From Clostridia bacterium (lineage in GTDB: Bacteria > Bacillota > Clostridia > Peptostreptococcales > Anaerovoracaceae), in contig CAJTER010000004.1 of assembly GCA_910575405.1 (NCBI GenBank), positions 83,002 to 147,001 of the forward strand: 64,000 bases of DNA. The letters are read 5' to 3'. Numbering within the stretch: position 1 is the first letter of the stretch; the number at the start of each line of letters is the position of its first letter. The notes beneath the pieces were generated by a model. It was not told the origin of the DNA, did not search any database, and worked only from the letters and a program-made list of their open reading frames with translations. A program made the position numbers and the translations under genes. Below, piece after piece: positions 1 through 7,684 of the stretch.

Positions 1-92
1 TAAGAGGGATACCATTTCTATCTATGAAATAAGTTTCTTGCTTGATGTAAAAATCGTTCTCCAATATATCTGTTATTTTTTGCTTGTTTTCC

Positions 93-153
93 AAAAAAAA
101 GAAGGCAGGTCAAGCTATTAGAAATCATAATTCTTATAACTTACCTGCCTTCT
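93..153 (-). terminator. Intrinsic terminator after the PD-(D/E)XK gene
   Basis: Perfect 11-bp inverted repeat (AGAAGGCAGGT at 100-110, ACCTGCCTTCT at 143-153) that on the minus strand is followed at once by a run of U (A at 93-99 on the plus strand). It lies just downstream of the stop of the minus-strand gene ending at 197. Bases 1-92 show no recognisable gene. Confidence 0.8.
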
Positions 154-196
154 ATTCGTAATTCTATTTTACATTTTTAAAAACACAAGATAGACA

Positions 197-1210
197 TTAG
201 TGTTCTTTGATCTGTTCCGCATAAAGATTACGTTTTGATACTTCCACTTTCAGTGCCTCCATAGCCTGTTCTGCAGTTAAGTGTAGCGTCTCCATTAAAC
301 TCTGAATGGAACGTAACGTCTCTTGTTCAATTCCACGTTCCAGCCCAATAGCAATCCCTTTTTCCACAACGCCTTTACTTAAATTACACATTTCAAAAAT
401 CCCTCCTTCCAAAATCTCGGTCATGGTGATATCAAATTCTTCAGACAGTACTTTGGTCTTTTCTTCCGCTGCCTTCTCTGAGGACAGGAGTACTTGTAAT
501 AGCTTCAGCACGCCCTGACACTTCTCTTCCTTTTCTGACCCCAGACAGATCATCACAGCGGTCAGTAAATCATAATCTTCCCGCTTCTCGACTACGTCTC
601 CTATGATGTTTTCTTCCTGCATCACGTATCGGGTGATGGTATTCTGTCGGTTCTTCGGCGGTTCTGCACAGAGCCAGATGCTGTACACCTTCTTGATCTT
701 GTCATACTCCTGATGCACAAATTCCGTCCCATATTGGGAAGAGATCATCCGGCAGCAGTAGTATAAGGCTCTCTTAATTAACGGATATCCCTCATAGAAA
801 TCGTTTTGCACTTCCAGATTGATGATAATTTCAATCAGTCCATCCGTTCCCGGTGCTGTTGCGTAGAACCGGATATCATAGGTATTGGTGTTTTCTTTGA
901 CTGTACTGTCTTCTACGTTGGCCCCTCGGATTTGCTCGGGGAGTTTGGTTTGCCTCGGCTGGTTTGCTTCTGTCTCTTCTTCTGCTACTTCATCCGGAAA
1001 GACGGCTATGGTTCCAATCTGTGGGTTTCCTTCAATGCAGGCCTCAATGTCCTTCCGATCCATATTCCGGTATTCTTCCAGACTGCTCTGCATAATCGAG
1101 GCTAATATCTCCCGGTTGACTAACAATCGTTTGCAAACAGCATCATAGGCTTTCATGCCTTCGGTTGTTCTCAGATTTTTGGCCAGTGTGGTTTCTACTT
1201 CTATATTCAT
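197..1210 (-). CDS. PD-(D/E)XK nuclease family transposase (Rpn-like)
   Basis: The 337-aa product resembles the Rpn/PD-(D/E)XK nuclease-family transposases that are common as multicopy genes in Clostridia. A YDIRF stretch, then INLEVQND (the E-x-Q catalytic core of this nuclease fold) and YPLIKRALYYCCRMIS follow in the order typical of the family, with an acidic charged C-terminal tail. The N-terminal 90 residues are a helical region seen in long clostridial members. The family can nick or cut DNA and is linked to RecA-independent recombination; activity of this copy is inferred. It stands alone, ends at an intrinsic terminator, and marks the left part of an accessory block. Confidence 0.8.
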   Translation of the reverse strand: MNIEVETTLAKNLRTTEGMKAYDAVCKRLLVNREILASIMQSSLEEYRNMDRKDIEACIEGNPQIGTIAVFPDEVAEEETEANQPRQTKLPEQIRGANVEDSTVKENTNTYDIRFYATAPGTDGLIEIIINLEVQNDFYEGYPLIKRALYYCCRMISSQYGTEFVHQEYDKIKKVYSIWLCAEPPKNRQNTITRYVMQEENIIGDVVEKREDYDLLTAVMICLGSEKEEKCQGVLKLLQVLLSSEKAAEEKTKVLSEEFDITMTEILEGGIFEMCNLSKGVVEKGIAIGLERGIEQETLRSIQSLMETLHLTAEQAMEALKVEVSKRNLYAEQIKEH

Positions 1211-1388
1211 CGTATGCTTGCTTCCTGCTTCCTTTCCGAGCGCGCTTCTTTTCTTTTATCTTACCATAGTTCCTGATTCGGATCTATACCGGTTTTATCG
1301 GAATTGTTACAGGAAGACCGCCTTCTGTTATATTTGTATTCAGACGGTCTCCCTGCTTATGGTAAGAGTCCTTTACAGCGTACTCTGC

Positions 1389-1526
1389 TTATTTCTTTTT
1401 CCTACTAACCTTACCGGCACCCTTTTTGACCAGTCCATAAATGGTTACGGTCGATGCAGTTCCTTTGGCAAAGGCAGTAAAGCTCTGGGTCACGGTAACA
1501 GCTGCTGCTATTAAGCTTCCAATCAT
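1389..1526 (-). CDS. 45-aa cationic hydrophobic micro-protein
   Basis: A 45-codon frame starting with MIGSLIAAAVTVTQSF and ending in the basic tail GKVSRKKK. I chose the ATG at 1526 because AAAGGAGG sits about 8 nt upstream; a longer upstream extension would overlap the preceding micro-gene and has no ribosome binding site. The ribosome binding site lies within the last codons of the 31-aa gene before it, so the two are probably translationally coupled. The middle is apolar and the C-terminus strongly positive, as in small membrane-active peptides, pore formers or leaderless bacteriocins. No family is recognised. It is the last gene of the operon starting at 4188. Confidence 0.6.
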   Translation of the reverse strand: MIGSLIAAAVTVTQSFTAFAKGTASTVTIYGLVKKGAGKVSRKKK

Positions 1527-1530
1527 TTTC

Positions 1531-1626
1531 TCAGCCTCCTTTCTTTCGTACTGCGTGCTGAATCGTCTCCGCTGCCACGATAATGGCAAGGCCAAAGCCC
1601 GATCCTCCTATAAAATACCGTATCAT
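1531..1626 (-). CDS. 31-aa single-span membrane micro-protein
   Basis: A 31-codon frame: MIRYFIGGSGFGLAIIVAAE forms one predicted membrane segment, followed by a short basic tail ending KKGG. The ATG at 1626 is preceded by GGAGAGGAGG at good spacing. The last codons (AAA GGA GGC TGA) double as the ribosome binding site of the 45-aa gene downstream, a layout that argues both are real. It follows the DUF960 gene by 17 nt in the same operon. No known family; a phage-holin-like, toxin-like or membrane-adaptor role would all fit and none is shown by the sequence. Confidence 0.6.
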   Translation of the reverse strand: MIRYFIGGSGFGLAIIVAAETIQHAVRKKGG

Positions 1627-1643
1627 GGTTCTTCCTCCTCTCC

Positions 1644-1961
1644 TTAATAATCTTCTGCAAATAACATCGTAATATGGGTGATATCATCCAGGGCAAAGAT
1701 GGTCTTCCCATCCAGATGCTCCGGCAAATCCCATTCCATATCTGCTATGTGATAGATCCGCTGACAGGCTGGCTGATCCTGCCGGTATAGGATCCGAAGG
1801 GTTCCTTCCCCATCCAGCTCCAGCGTCAGGGCTTGCAGATAGTCTGCTGGGTGTACTGCCATCTCTTCGTCCAGAATATCCCACAAACATATTTGCAGCG
1901 CTGCAGGTACTTGTTCTGCAATCCTTCTTGCGGTGTAGAGATCCTTGGGTATATCGAACAT
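1644..1961 (-). CDS. DUF960 family protein, copy 2
   Basis: A 105-aa protein; start placed at the ATG at 1961 behind AGGAGG, not at the upstream in-frame ATG that would overlap the previous gene. It shows the DUF960 pattern: an early R-x-x-A-E-x-V-P, LQICLWDILDE, DYLQALTLEL, QDQPACQRIYHI, and a C-terminal DDITHITMLFAEDY. It is clearly paralogous to the gene at 2017-2334 (same length, same block order, near-identical ending THITMLF). DUF960 proteins are cytosolic, of unknown function and frequent in Firmicute mobile or accessory regions. This copy has lost some of the conserved start motif (YTARRIAEQVP instead of RYCTRGIAENVP). Confidence 0.75.
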   Translation of the reverse strand: MFDIPKDLYTARRIAEQVPAALQICLWDILDEEMAVHPADYLQALTLELDGEGTLRILYRQDQPACQRIYHIADMEWDLPEHLDGKTIFALDDITHITMLFAEDY

Positions 1962-2016
1962 TGTTTGTATTCCTCCTGCTCTTTGTATCCTTGTTTCATC
2001 CCTTTTAGGAATGGCC

Positions 2017-2334
2017 TTACCGCTCTTCTGGGAAGAGCATGGTAATATGCGTCTCATCGTCCATCACAAAGATCTTCCTGCCATTTAATTCTTCCGGTAT
2101 CTCGTCTCCCACATCCGTAAGGGCATAGGTCTGTTTCCGTTCCGGCTGTTCCTGCATATAGTCAATCCACAGAGTGCCTTCTTCATCCAGCTTCAGCCGA
2201 AAGACCTGTAAGTAATCCATGGCATGGGATTTCTGTTCCTGCTCTAATGCTGCCCACAGAAAGAGCTGCAGCTCCATCGGGACATTCTCTGCAATTCCTC
2301 TGGTACAATATCGTTCCTTATTTCCTTCAAACAT
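2017..2334 (-). CDS. DUF960 family protein, copy 1
   Basis: A 105-aa protein; ATG at 2334 with AGGAG upstream. Carries the textbook DUF960 blocks: ERYCTRGIAENVPMELQLFLW, MDYLQVFRLKL, YMQEQPERKQTYAL and DDETHITMLFPEE. Its first 8 nt overlap the end of the upstream 130-aa gene, so translation is likely coupled. The downstream neighbour is a diverged copy of the same gene, pointing to tandem duplication. Biochemical role unknown; acidic, no membrane segment or signal peptide. Confidence 0.8.
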   Translation of the reverse strand: MFEGNKERYCTRGIAENVPMELQLFLWAALEQEQKSHAMDYLQVFRLKLDEEGTLWIDYMQEQPERKQTYALTDVGDEIPEELNGRKIFVMDDETHITMLFPEER

Positions 2335-2719
2335 CTTTCTTTTCTCCTGTTGTGTGGTTCTTGGTTTCCGTCTCAATCACGGCAGGCCGTATAATAATCA
2401 AATGATAGTCGCTGCCGCATAGAAATAGCTCTTCGATCCAGAGCACCCGTCCTTTCTTACACAGGAACTCCGCATACTCCGGCTCCTGTCCCATCAGGTG
2501 ATAACGGCGGAGTAAGGCTTCATAGTCTGCCCTCGGATACGACTCTGGAAAGACTGCCAGATAGCCTCCCAGATCTCCATCTACGTCACGGTGCTCCCCA
2601 TAGTGCTGGTTTAAGGTTTGGATTACATCCAGTATCTCCGTTTTAACAGCTTCCGGTACAGACCCCGCCACTTTCGCCAGATGCTGCGGCTTCCATACTT
2701 TTGTATAGGTATCATACAA
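2327..2719 (-). CDS. Hypothetical protein, 130 aa
   Basis: A soluble 130-aa protein that begins at a TTG (2719) placed 6 nt after GGAGG; an ATG 5 nt further in is out of frame. It has a central LGGYLAVFPESYPRADYEALLRRYHL segment and a beta-rich end (GRVLWIEELFLCGSDYHLIIIRP), the look of a small alpha/beta domain. I do not recognise the family. It lies between the repeat protein and the first DUF960 gene, with 18 nt and -8 nt spacing, and so belongs to the same transcript. Confidence 0.65.
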   Translation of the reverse strand: MYDTYTKVWKPQHLAKVAGSVPEAVKTEILDVIQTLNQHYGEHRDVDGDLGGYLAVFPESYPRADYEALLRRYHLMGQEPEYAEFLCKKGRVLWIEELFLCGSDYHLIIIRPAVIETETKNHTTGEKKDV

Positions 2720-2737
2720 ATTCTTACCTCCTTTCCT

Positions 2738-3487
2738 TCATTCCTCTGCTTGTTCCTGCAGCTCCAGCAGCCTTTGATAAAATTCAATGGATAGCTCCCG
2801 ATAAGACAGCACGTCTTCTGCATCAAGCTGAGGAAGATGCCGCAGAATAAAGGCTTCACTGAGTTCCTGATAGCATCCAATCTCCTCCCAGAATACATAG
2901 GATTCCATCTCTTCGATGAAGTCTTCCCTCAGCCTCTGGTGGAAGCACAGCGATCCCCAGTCCAGATCGTCCTTATGCCTGCGGATAAAGGCTTCTGTCA
3001 AACGTTGTCTAGCCGAAATACACCGCCATCCATCAGCAGTCAGGTGCGGCAGGAAGCGTTCTAATGCTGCCTCGGTCATTTTCCAATGGAGATGCTCATT
3101 CTGCCAGATGCGATCCCAATCCAGATACTCTTCATATTTTTCTGCAAAGAGGAATCCAAAGTATTGATGTAAGGAAACCTCCTGCCAGTCTAAATACCCG
3201 GAGCACGCATCCATAAAGCTTTCCGATAAGTTCTGATACGCACATAAGACCGTAAAGTTTATGCGGTCGTGAAATTCCTGTGCAAATTCTATGGAAAGCG
3301 GCTGGTGTCTCCCAATCCATCGCCAATCCACTTCCTCTGCGTGCTCCCGTATTAAATCTTCTGGGATGGCCTGCGCATAGGATACGTCTTTCCAGTTGAC
3401 GTGCTCCGGAAAAGCTCTGAGGAATTCTTCGGATACGCCATGTTCGCAGGCGATGTCAAACCATTCTGCATAATCGGCTTTCTTCAT
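2738..3487 (-). CDS. 23-residue tandem-repeat protein (SEEFI...DW...YQ repeats)
   Basis: A 249-aa protein made almost wholly of about ten 23-residue repeats with the consensus S-E-x-F-I-x7-[LVI]-D-W-x2-[LIV]-x2-[YH]-Q-x-L. Well preserved units begin near residues 19, 42, 65, 88, 168, 191 and 214; one unit near 134 carries an insertion. Such repeats should stack as helical hairpins into a solenoid, a scaffold for binding protein or peptide. I recall similar repeats in phages, prophages and large DNA viruses, without an assigned function. The stop overlaps nothing downstream, but its ATG overlaps the stop of DUF1643 upstream by 4 nt (ATGA), so the two are coupled. Confidence 0.75.
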   Translation of the reverse strand: MKKADYAEWFDIACEHGVSEEFLRAFPEHVNWKDVSYAQAIPEDLIREHAEEVDWRWIGRHQPLSIEFAQEFHDRINFTVLCAYQNLSESFMDACSGYLDWQEVSLHQYFGFLFAEKYEEYLDWDRIWQNEHLHWKMTEAALERFLPHLTADGWRCISARQRLTEAFIRRHKDDLDWGSLCFHQRLREDFIEEMESYVFWEEIGCYQELSEAFILRHLPQLDAEDVLSYRELSIEFYQRLLELQEQAEE

Positions 3488-4188
3488 TTTGCTTCACCTT
3501 CTTTCATGAACATATCTACTTTTGAACGCTCTGCAGGCTCTTCGGCTGCTTTCAGAGCTTTTTTCTTCCTTCCTCTCTTTGCCGGTTTCTCTGGCGGAAG
3601 CTCCTTCTTTGGGAAGTGATACTCACATAAGCCCCAAGGCTCCCGCTTGTGACGAATCCCCAGGTAGAGAACATGGACACACTCTTCACTATCCAGCGTT
3701 AAGGATGGAGCGGACAGCTGATACAGTTTGCCCTGCGGGTGATAAGTAGCAAACAGGTTAGAAATACGTGCCTTTGTCAGATTCGCTGCTCTGCAGGTTG
3801 CCATGGAATTTCCCCAGGAAAGAATCAGAAACTTCTCCTGAAAATCTGTCTCCTTCAGAACGGATTCGATGTAAGCAAGGTTTTCTTCATCAACCTCTAA
3901 GCCTCTCGCAGACAGCTTTTCTGACTCACAGACCTGAGAGAACAGATTCAGGATACGGACAGAGCACAGGCCCAGCTCCTGCATCTTGCAGACCAGATGA
4001 TTGGTACTCAGGTCGGTCTTGTATGGTTCTGCTGTAGTGGTGGTTGGGTAGAGGCCAATTAAGACAGCGTCGCTTCCAGCGGCTGGCTCTCCGGTTTCAT
4101 TGAGTAATACTTTTTTGACTTCGTAGGTGCGTGCTCCGTCATCAGATGATACGATGGTGGTCTGCACGCTGGTGATGCTGGTGTTCAT
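3484..4188 (-). CDS. DUF1643 domain protein, first gene of the accessory operon
   Basis: A 234-aa protein. Residues about 18-170 match DUF1643: AVLIGLYPTTTTAEPYKTD takes the place of the usual [I/L]NPS-x-A-D segment and is followed by VRILNLFSQ, an LSWGNS block and GKLYQLSAPSLT. The C-terminal 45 residues are a Lys/Arg-rich tail (PAKRGRKKKALKAAEE). DUF1643 proteins are common in phages and integrative elements; activity unknown. Start chosen from AAAGGAGG 8 nt upstream. It heads a seven-gene cluster running to 1389. Confidence 0.75.
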   Translation of the reverse strand: MNTSITSVQTTIVSSDDGARTYEVKKVLLNETGEPAAGSDAVLIGLYPTTTTAEPYKTDLSTNHLVCKMQELGLCSVRILNLFSQVCESEKLSARGLEVDEENLAYIESVLKETDFQEKFLILSWGNSMATCRAANLTKARISNLFATYHPQGKLYQLSAPSLTLDSEECVHVLYLGIRHKREPWGLCEYHFPKKELPPEKPAKRGRKKKALKAAEEPAERSKVDMFMKEGEAK

Positions 4189-4226
4189 GGTTTTGTTCCT
4201 CCTTTTTGTGATGGTTTTGGATATGT

Positions 4227-4271
4227 AAAAAAGCAGAGGGGGTTGCTGGATTGCGGTTCCTCTACTTTTTT
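4227..4271 (-). terminator. Terminator-like leader hairpin before the DUF1643 operon
   Basis: Inverted repeat AAAAAAGCAGAGG (4227-4239) / CCTCTACTTTTTT (4259-4271), one mismatch, followed on the minus strand by a U run. The foot is only 38 nt from the DUF1643 start codon, too close for a full promoter plus ribosome binding site, so transcripts of the operon must cross it. It could be an attenuator, or a terminator isolating the operon. Confidence 0.55.
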
Positions 4272-4362
4272 AACGATAGAGATATGAAGGTACTGCTATG
4301 GTGTTGGGAGCACAGATCCCCGGAGCATAGAAGTGCCTTGTTTGGTTTGTGGCAATAAAAGA

Positions 4363-4395
4363 GCAGTAAGTACGTTGTTTCTTTGTACTTACTGC
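4363..4395 (-). terminator. Intrinsic terminator between the Ig-like gene and the DUF1643 operon
   Basis: Perfect 11-bp repeat GCAGTAAGTAC / GTACTTACTGC with an 11-nt loop. On the minus strand it is followed by TCTTTTATT, on the plus strand by TTCATTTTTT, so it could act in both directions. It ends the dacA/Ig-like transcript. The rest of 4189-4473 shows only the second hairpin at 4227-4271. Confidence 0.7.
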
Positions 4396-4473
4396 TTCAT
4401 TTTTTCACCTTTATTGTACGATATTACGATCTAATTGAAGGCCACTCAGTTCTTCTGTTCGCCTGTCGCTCTC

Positions 4474-5481
4474 TTATTTCACCTTTTTGATATATTGTAC
4501 CTTACAGCCTTTTCCTGGATTTTCCCAATATATAAAAGTCTTTGGATAGCCCTTATTACAGAGCACTTTCAGAGTAATCACATTTCCGTTTCTTTTAGCA
4601 TCATACTCACTTAATTTATTGGTTAAATCCTGCACATTTTTGAAACTTCCATAGTCATCTTTTTTTGCCTTTTTGCTGTATTGCTGCCATGCAGGATTAC
4701 TTATACCACTTGCAAGCACTATCTCACTACCAAGGCATGTATTCTTTTTCATTTTTCCATAGGTAATTTTCCAGATATCATACTTTTGCACGGGAATTTC
4801 TGTTTTATAAGAAGCACTTGTCTTGCTGTCTTTTACCGTAACGTAAAGCGTGGCGGATTTCTTTTTGCTATTAATCATGGAGCCATTTTTAATGGTTTTC
4901 TTTGTCTTTCCATCTTTAAAAACGATAGATGAAAGTTTCCATCCTTTGTTCATGGATATTTTTAGTTTCCCCTTTTCATTATTATAAATATGGCCTTGTC
5001 CTACGTAGGTGTTCAGGGATTTAGCAGAGGCAGTTCCAATTTTCAGGCTCTTTATCCCGTTTGCCTTTTTTACGATGACCGTCTTTGTTGCAGTACAGGT
5101 CTTTTCTACAACATCCTCGTCTCCATCTTCATCAATCACATCTGCCCAATAGGTAATGGTTGCTGTTATTTTTGCAGTGCCGGGATTTTCTCCCCTCACA
5201 TAAGTGGAAGCTTTGTTTTCCTTGTCCACAGATGCAATCTTTGGCTTGTCGGACTTCCAAGAGATGGAGATTACATCCTCTGGCAGATTATGAAGCTTAA
5301 TCGTTCTGACATCATAGCAACCATCTGTGTTCAAGAAAAGTACCCCCTGATTCCCCATCGTCAAGGTTGGATTACTGCTGGCATAGGTATTCTTTGTGTT
5401 CAGGCCCATTGTCAAGCCTATTGCCAATATCATGACGAGCAATACCAGCAGGCTTCTGTTTGTTTTCGCTTCCTGTTTCAT
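4474..5481 (-). CDS. Secreted protein with bacterial Ig-like (Big_2-type) domain
   Basis: A 335-aa protein with a classic Sec signal peptide (basic MKQEAKTNR, apolar LLVLLVMILAIGLTMGL, cleavage near TYA-SS). Residues about 50-135 form a Big_2-like domain: ISWKSDKPKIASVDKENKA, GENPGTAKITATITY and a closing VIVKK. The rest is beta-rich and Lys-rich with no sortase or LPXTG signal, so it is probably released or wall-associated. It follows dacA by 22 nt behind AGGAGG. No enzymatic motif is seen; adhesion or wall binding is the usual assumption for such domains. Confidence 0.7.
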   Translation of the reverse strand: MKQEAKTNRSLLVLLVMILAIGLTMGLNTKNTYASSNPTLTMGNQGVLFLNTDGCYDVRTIKLHNLPEDVISISWKSDKPKIASVDKENKASTYVRGENPGTAKITATITYWADVIDEDGDEDVVEKTCTATKTVIVKKANGIKSLKIGTASAKSLNTYVGQGHIYNNEKGKLKISMNKGWKLSSIVFKDGKTKKTIKNGSMINSKKKSATLYVTVKDSKTSASYKTEIPVQKYDIWKITYGKMKKNTCLGSEIVLASGISNPAWQQYSKKAKKDDYGSFKNVQDLTNKLSEYDAKRNGNVITLKVLCNKGYPKTFIYWENPGKGCKVQYIKKVK

Positions 5482-5503
5482 AACTTCCTCCTTCTTTTGC
5501 TGT

Positions 5504-6703
5504 TTAGATATATTTTTTGATATAACGGATTAACGTCTTCGTATCCTCCCATCGCTGGGCGGTTTCCTTTGCACCTAGTACAACGGTAATGTAGCACTTT
5601 CCCTTATGCCGGTAGGCGCCTACAAAGCAGCAGCCCGCATGTTCGGTGGTGCCAGTCTTAATGCCTGCAATTCCAGATACTTGTCCCAGCAGCTTATTGG
5701 TGCTGCGGAAGGTATAGGATTTCCTGTGTTTTAAGCTGGTGAAGCTGTATTTCCTTGTTTGGATCACCTGCCGGAAGTGATGGTTCTTCATAGCATATCC
5801 ACCGATGATGGCCAGATCCCTTGCGGTGGAATAATGGTTCTTGCTGTCCAGGCCGTGGGGATTGACGAAGTGGGTATTGCTACAGCCCAGTTCCTTTGCC
5901 TTCCGGTTCATCTTCTTTGCAAAGGCTTTCACACTTCCTGATGTATGCTCGGCCAGGGCGGTTGCGGAGCCGTTGTCCGATAAGACCAGAGCCGCATAGA
6001 GCAGATGCTTCATTTTTACCTTATCCCCGGTCTTGTAGCGCAGGGTGGTAAAGGGTGTTGTGACGGCCTTCCTGGAAAGGGTTGCCTTGCTGTCCCACTT
6101 TTTGTTTTCCAGTGCCAGAATTGCGGTCATCATTTTGGTGGTGCTGGCGTTGGCCCGTTTCTTGTCCATGGATTTGCCATAGAAAATCTGGCCGGATTTC
6201 TGTTCCATGATGATAGCGCTCTTGCCATGCAGCTTTAAGGTTTCCCGATTTCTCGTGCAAATAGCGATCTTCTGGCTGGTATAGGCAGTTCCGCCTTTTC
6301 CTTGTTTCATGGAAAGCCGCCACACGGAGCGGTTTGTTTTTTTCCAGTCCTTTGGATAAGTGACGGTGACTTTGTCCTTCTCCGTTTCGTCTGTGCGGAA
6401 GGTTTTCTTTGTCTTCCATGTTCCTGCTTTTCGGTCATACATTTGCAGAGAAACGGTTCTCCCTCTTGCCGGATAGATGGAAATGGTGTCCTTAATGGTG
6501 CTGCTGGCTGGTTTGGTTGTGTCTTCCATAATCCCGCTGATTCTGGTATCAATTACCGGGGCTGGCTCTGGTTCGGAAGGCTCCTGTGGGTCTTCGTCCG
6601 CGTAAACAGCGGGAGCCATTGCCAGCAGGAGCAGCATACTAAGCAGCAGGAAAAGAAAAAGCCTGCTACGTCTTTGTCCGGCCTGGTTTGTGCTAGGGTT
6701 CAT
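5504..6703 (-). CDS. D-alanyl-D-alanine carboxypeptidase (S11 family, DacA/DacF type)
   Basis: Penicillin-binding-protein fold that trims the terminal D-Ala from peptidoglycan pentapeptides outside the membrane. Signal peptide at residues 1-35 (cleavage near VYA-DE). All three active-site motifs are present: S187-T-T-K190, S242-D-N244 and K349-T-G351. Unusually, about 120 residues rich in beta and Pro/Glu (about 36-155) lie before the catalytic domain, and the C-terminal beta domain of classical DacA is missing, since the protein stops about 48 residues after KTG. No C-terminal amphipathic anchor is visible. AAGGAGG precedes the ATG. Co-transcribed with the Ig-like protein. Confidence 0.85.
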   Translation of the reverse strand: MNPSTNQAGQRRSRLFLFLLLSMLLLLAMAPAVYADEDPQEPSEPEPAPVIDTRISGIMEDTTKPASSTIKDTISIYPARGRTVSLQMYDRKAGTWKTKKTFRTDETEKDKVTVTYPKDWKKTNRSVWRLSMKQGKGGTAYTSQKIAICTRNRETLKLHGKSAIIMEQKSGQIFYGKSMDKKRANASTTKMMTAILALENKKWDSKATLSRKAVTTPFTTLRYKTGDKVKMKHLLYAALVLSDNGSATALAEHTSGSVKAFAKKMNRKAKELGCSNTHFVNPHGLDSKNHYSTARDLAIIGGYAMKNHHFRQVIQTRKYSFTSLKHRKSYTFRSTNKLLGQVSGIAGIKTGTTEHAGCCFVGAYRHKGKCYITVVLGAKETAQRWEDTKTLIRYIKKYI

Positions 6704-6944
6704 TGGTGTGTTGTCCTCCTTCTTTATTTGATAGTTTTCTCATTTCATTCCCCTGTTTATTGTGTTCGCAATCATTAATCGCCAATACTCCTTGTTTATA
6801 CCTTTGTACAGGTAATCCCCGGCTCTGCCTATCAAACAACCACAGATTTTGGGTTTTTATCGCTATGAGTATACTTTCTATCCCCTCTTTCACCTCCTGT
6901 ATTTCTGCCTGTCTTATCAAGCCTTCCAGACATCTATCTATCAA
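6693..6944 (-). CDS. Possible small protein upstream of the D-Ala carboxypeptidase gene
   Basis: A TTG-started 83-codon frame with GGAGAG about 8 nt upstream and an 11-nt overlap with the carboxypeptidase start. The product would be charged and partly helical (GLIRQAEIQEVKEGIESILI). No family is recognised, and no independent support exists beyond position and ribosome binding site. It may equally be untranslated leader of the carboxypeptidase mRNA. Confidence 0.3.
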   Translation of the reverse strand: MIDRCLEGLIRQAEIQEVKEGIESILIAIKTQNLWLFDRQSRGLPVQRYKQGVLAINDCEHNKQGNEMRKLSNKEGGQHTNEP

Positions 6945-7072
6945 AATAATTTCTCTCCGTTCTTGTCTGTATCTATATATTTAACTTTTTTAGATTATTC
7001 TATCACGCTTCTGTCCATATTACAATCAGGATATTAAATTATTTTACACAGACAAGAAAGAAGGCTGATCCA

Positions 7073-7393
7073 TTGCTACAGGAAATTGATTATGCCCAGT
7101 TAGGCAGAAAAGTAAAGTCTCTCCGCCTGAAACACGGCCTTACGCAAGATGCGTTAGCAGAACAGGTCCATTGCTATACGTCCCATATTTCCAATATTGA
7201 AAATGATCATACGAAAGTCAGCCTAAATACCCTGCTTGCCATTGCCAATGCTCTGCATACCAGCATTGACTATTTACTTTCCGAACAATACGACAATCCT
7301 TCCCTTGCTTTGGAGCAGGAAATCCTTCGCGCGGTGCAGCGCTGTGATCTTGAAACAAAAGAAAAAATCCTCAAGATTATTGAGATTTTATAG
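7073..7393 (+). CDS. XRE-family helix-turn-helix regulator
   Basis: A 106-aa DNA-binding protein. HTH_3 domain at residues about 8-64: LGRKVKSLRLKHGLTQDALA, then a recognition helix region (CYTSHISNIENDHTKVSLNTL) and ALHTSIDYLL. The C-terminal 35 residues are helical and may dimerise. Starts at TTG with GAAGG upstream. Divergent from the carboxypeptidase unit (6703) and convergent with the small helical gene at 7377-7625, whose end it overlaps by 17 nt. Probably a local repressor; targets are not visible. Confidence 0.85.
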   Translation: MLQEIDYAQLGRKVKSLRLKHGLTQDALAEQVHCYTSHISNIENDHTKVSLNTLLAIANALHTSIDYLLSEQYDNPSLALEQEILRAVQRCDLETKEKILKIIEIL

Positions 7394-7625
7394 AAGCCTC
7401 AGAATCCGTTTCTTCCTCAGAAATCAGCCGCAAAATTGCCTGCAATTCTTCTAATACCCTTCGTGCTTGCTGGACACTTCCATGGATCGCTTCCATATAG
7501 GTACTTGTGTCATATATGTTTTCCTGTTCTGCTGTATAAATGGCAAATAATGTACTCTTTAGAATTTCCATTTGCTGTTTGATATGCTGCACCTCATCGT
7601 ACAGGTGACATTGCTGTTTGTTCAT
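7377..7625 (-). CDS. Small helical protein, paralogue of 7766-7987
   Basis: An 82-aa alpha-helical, probably coiled-coil protein (DEVQHIKQQMEILKSTLFAI, then ARRVLEELQAILRLISEEE). Start set at the ATG at 7625; the upstream GTG lies within the ribosome-binding stretch. It shares the block T-Y-x-[ED]-A-I-[HY]-G-x3-Q-A-x-R-x2-E-E with the 73-aa protein upstream, so the two are duplicates. Function unknown. Confidence 0.6.
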   Translation of the reverse strand: MNKQQCHLYDEVQHIKQQMEILKSTLFAIYTAEQENIYDTSTYMEAIHGSVQQARRVLEELQAILRLISEEETDSEASIKSQ

Positions 7626-7684
7626 TCCCTCTTTTCTCCTTTCCTCCACGCTTTTCGTAATGGTTCATGCCTATCTTAGCAAAC

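Noticed and set aside
2623..2898. 91-codon frame across the gap before the 130-aa gene
   Set aside because: Uses the ATG right after the shared ribosome binding site but gives a Cys/Arg-rich product and overlaps both neighbours; the TTG frame is the coding one.
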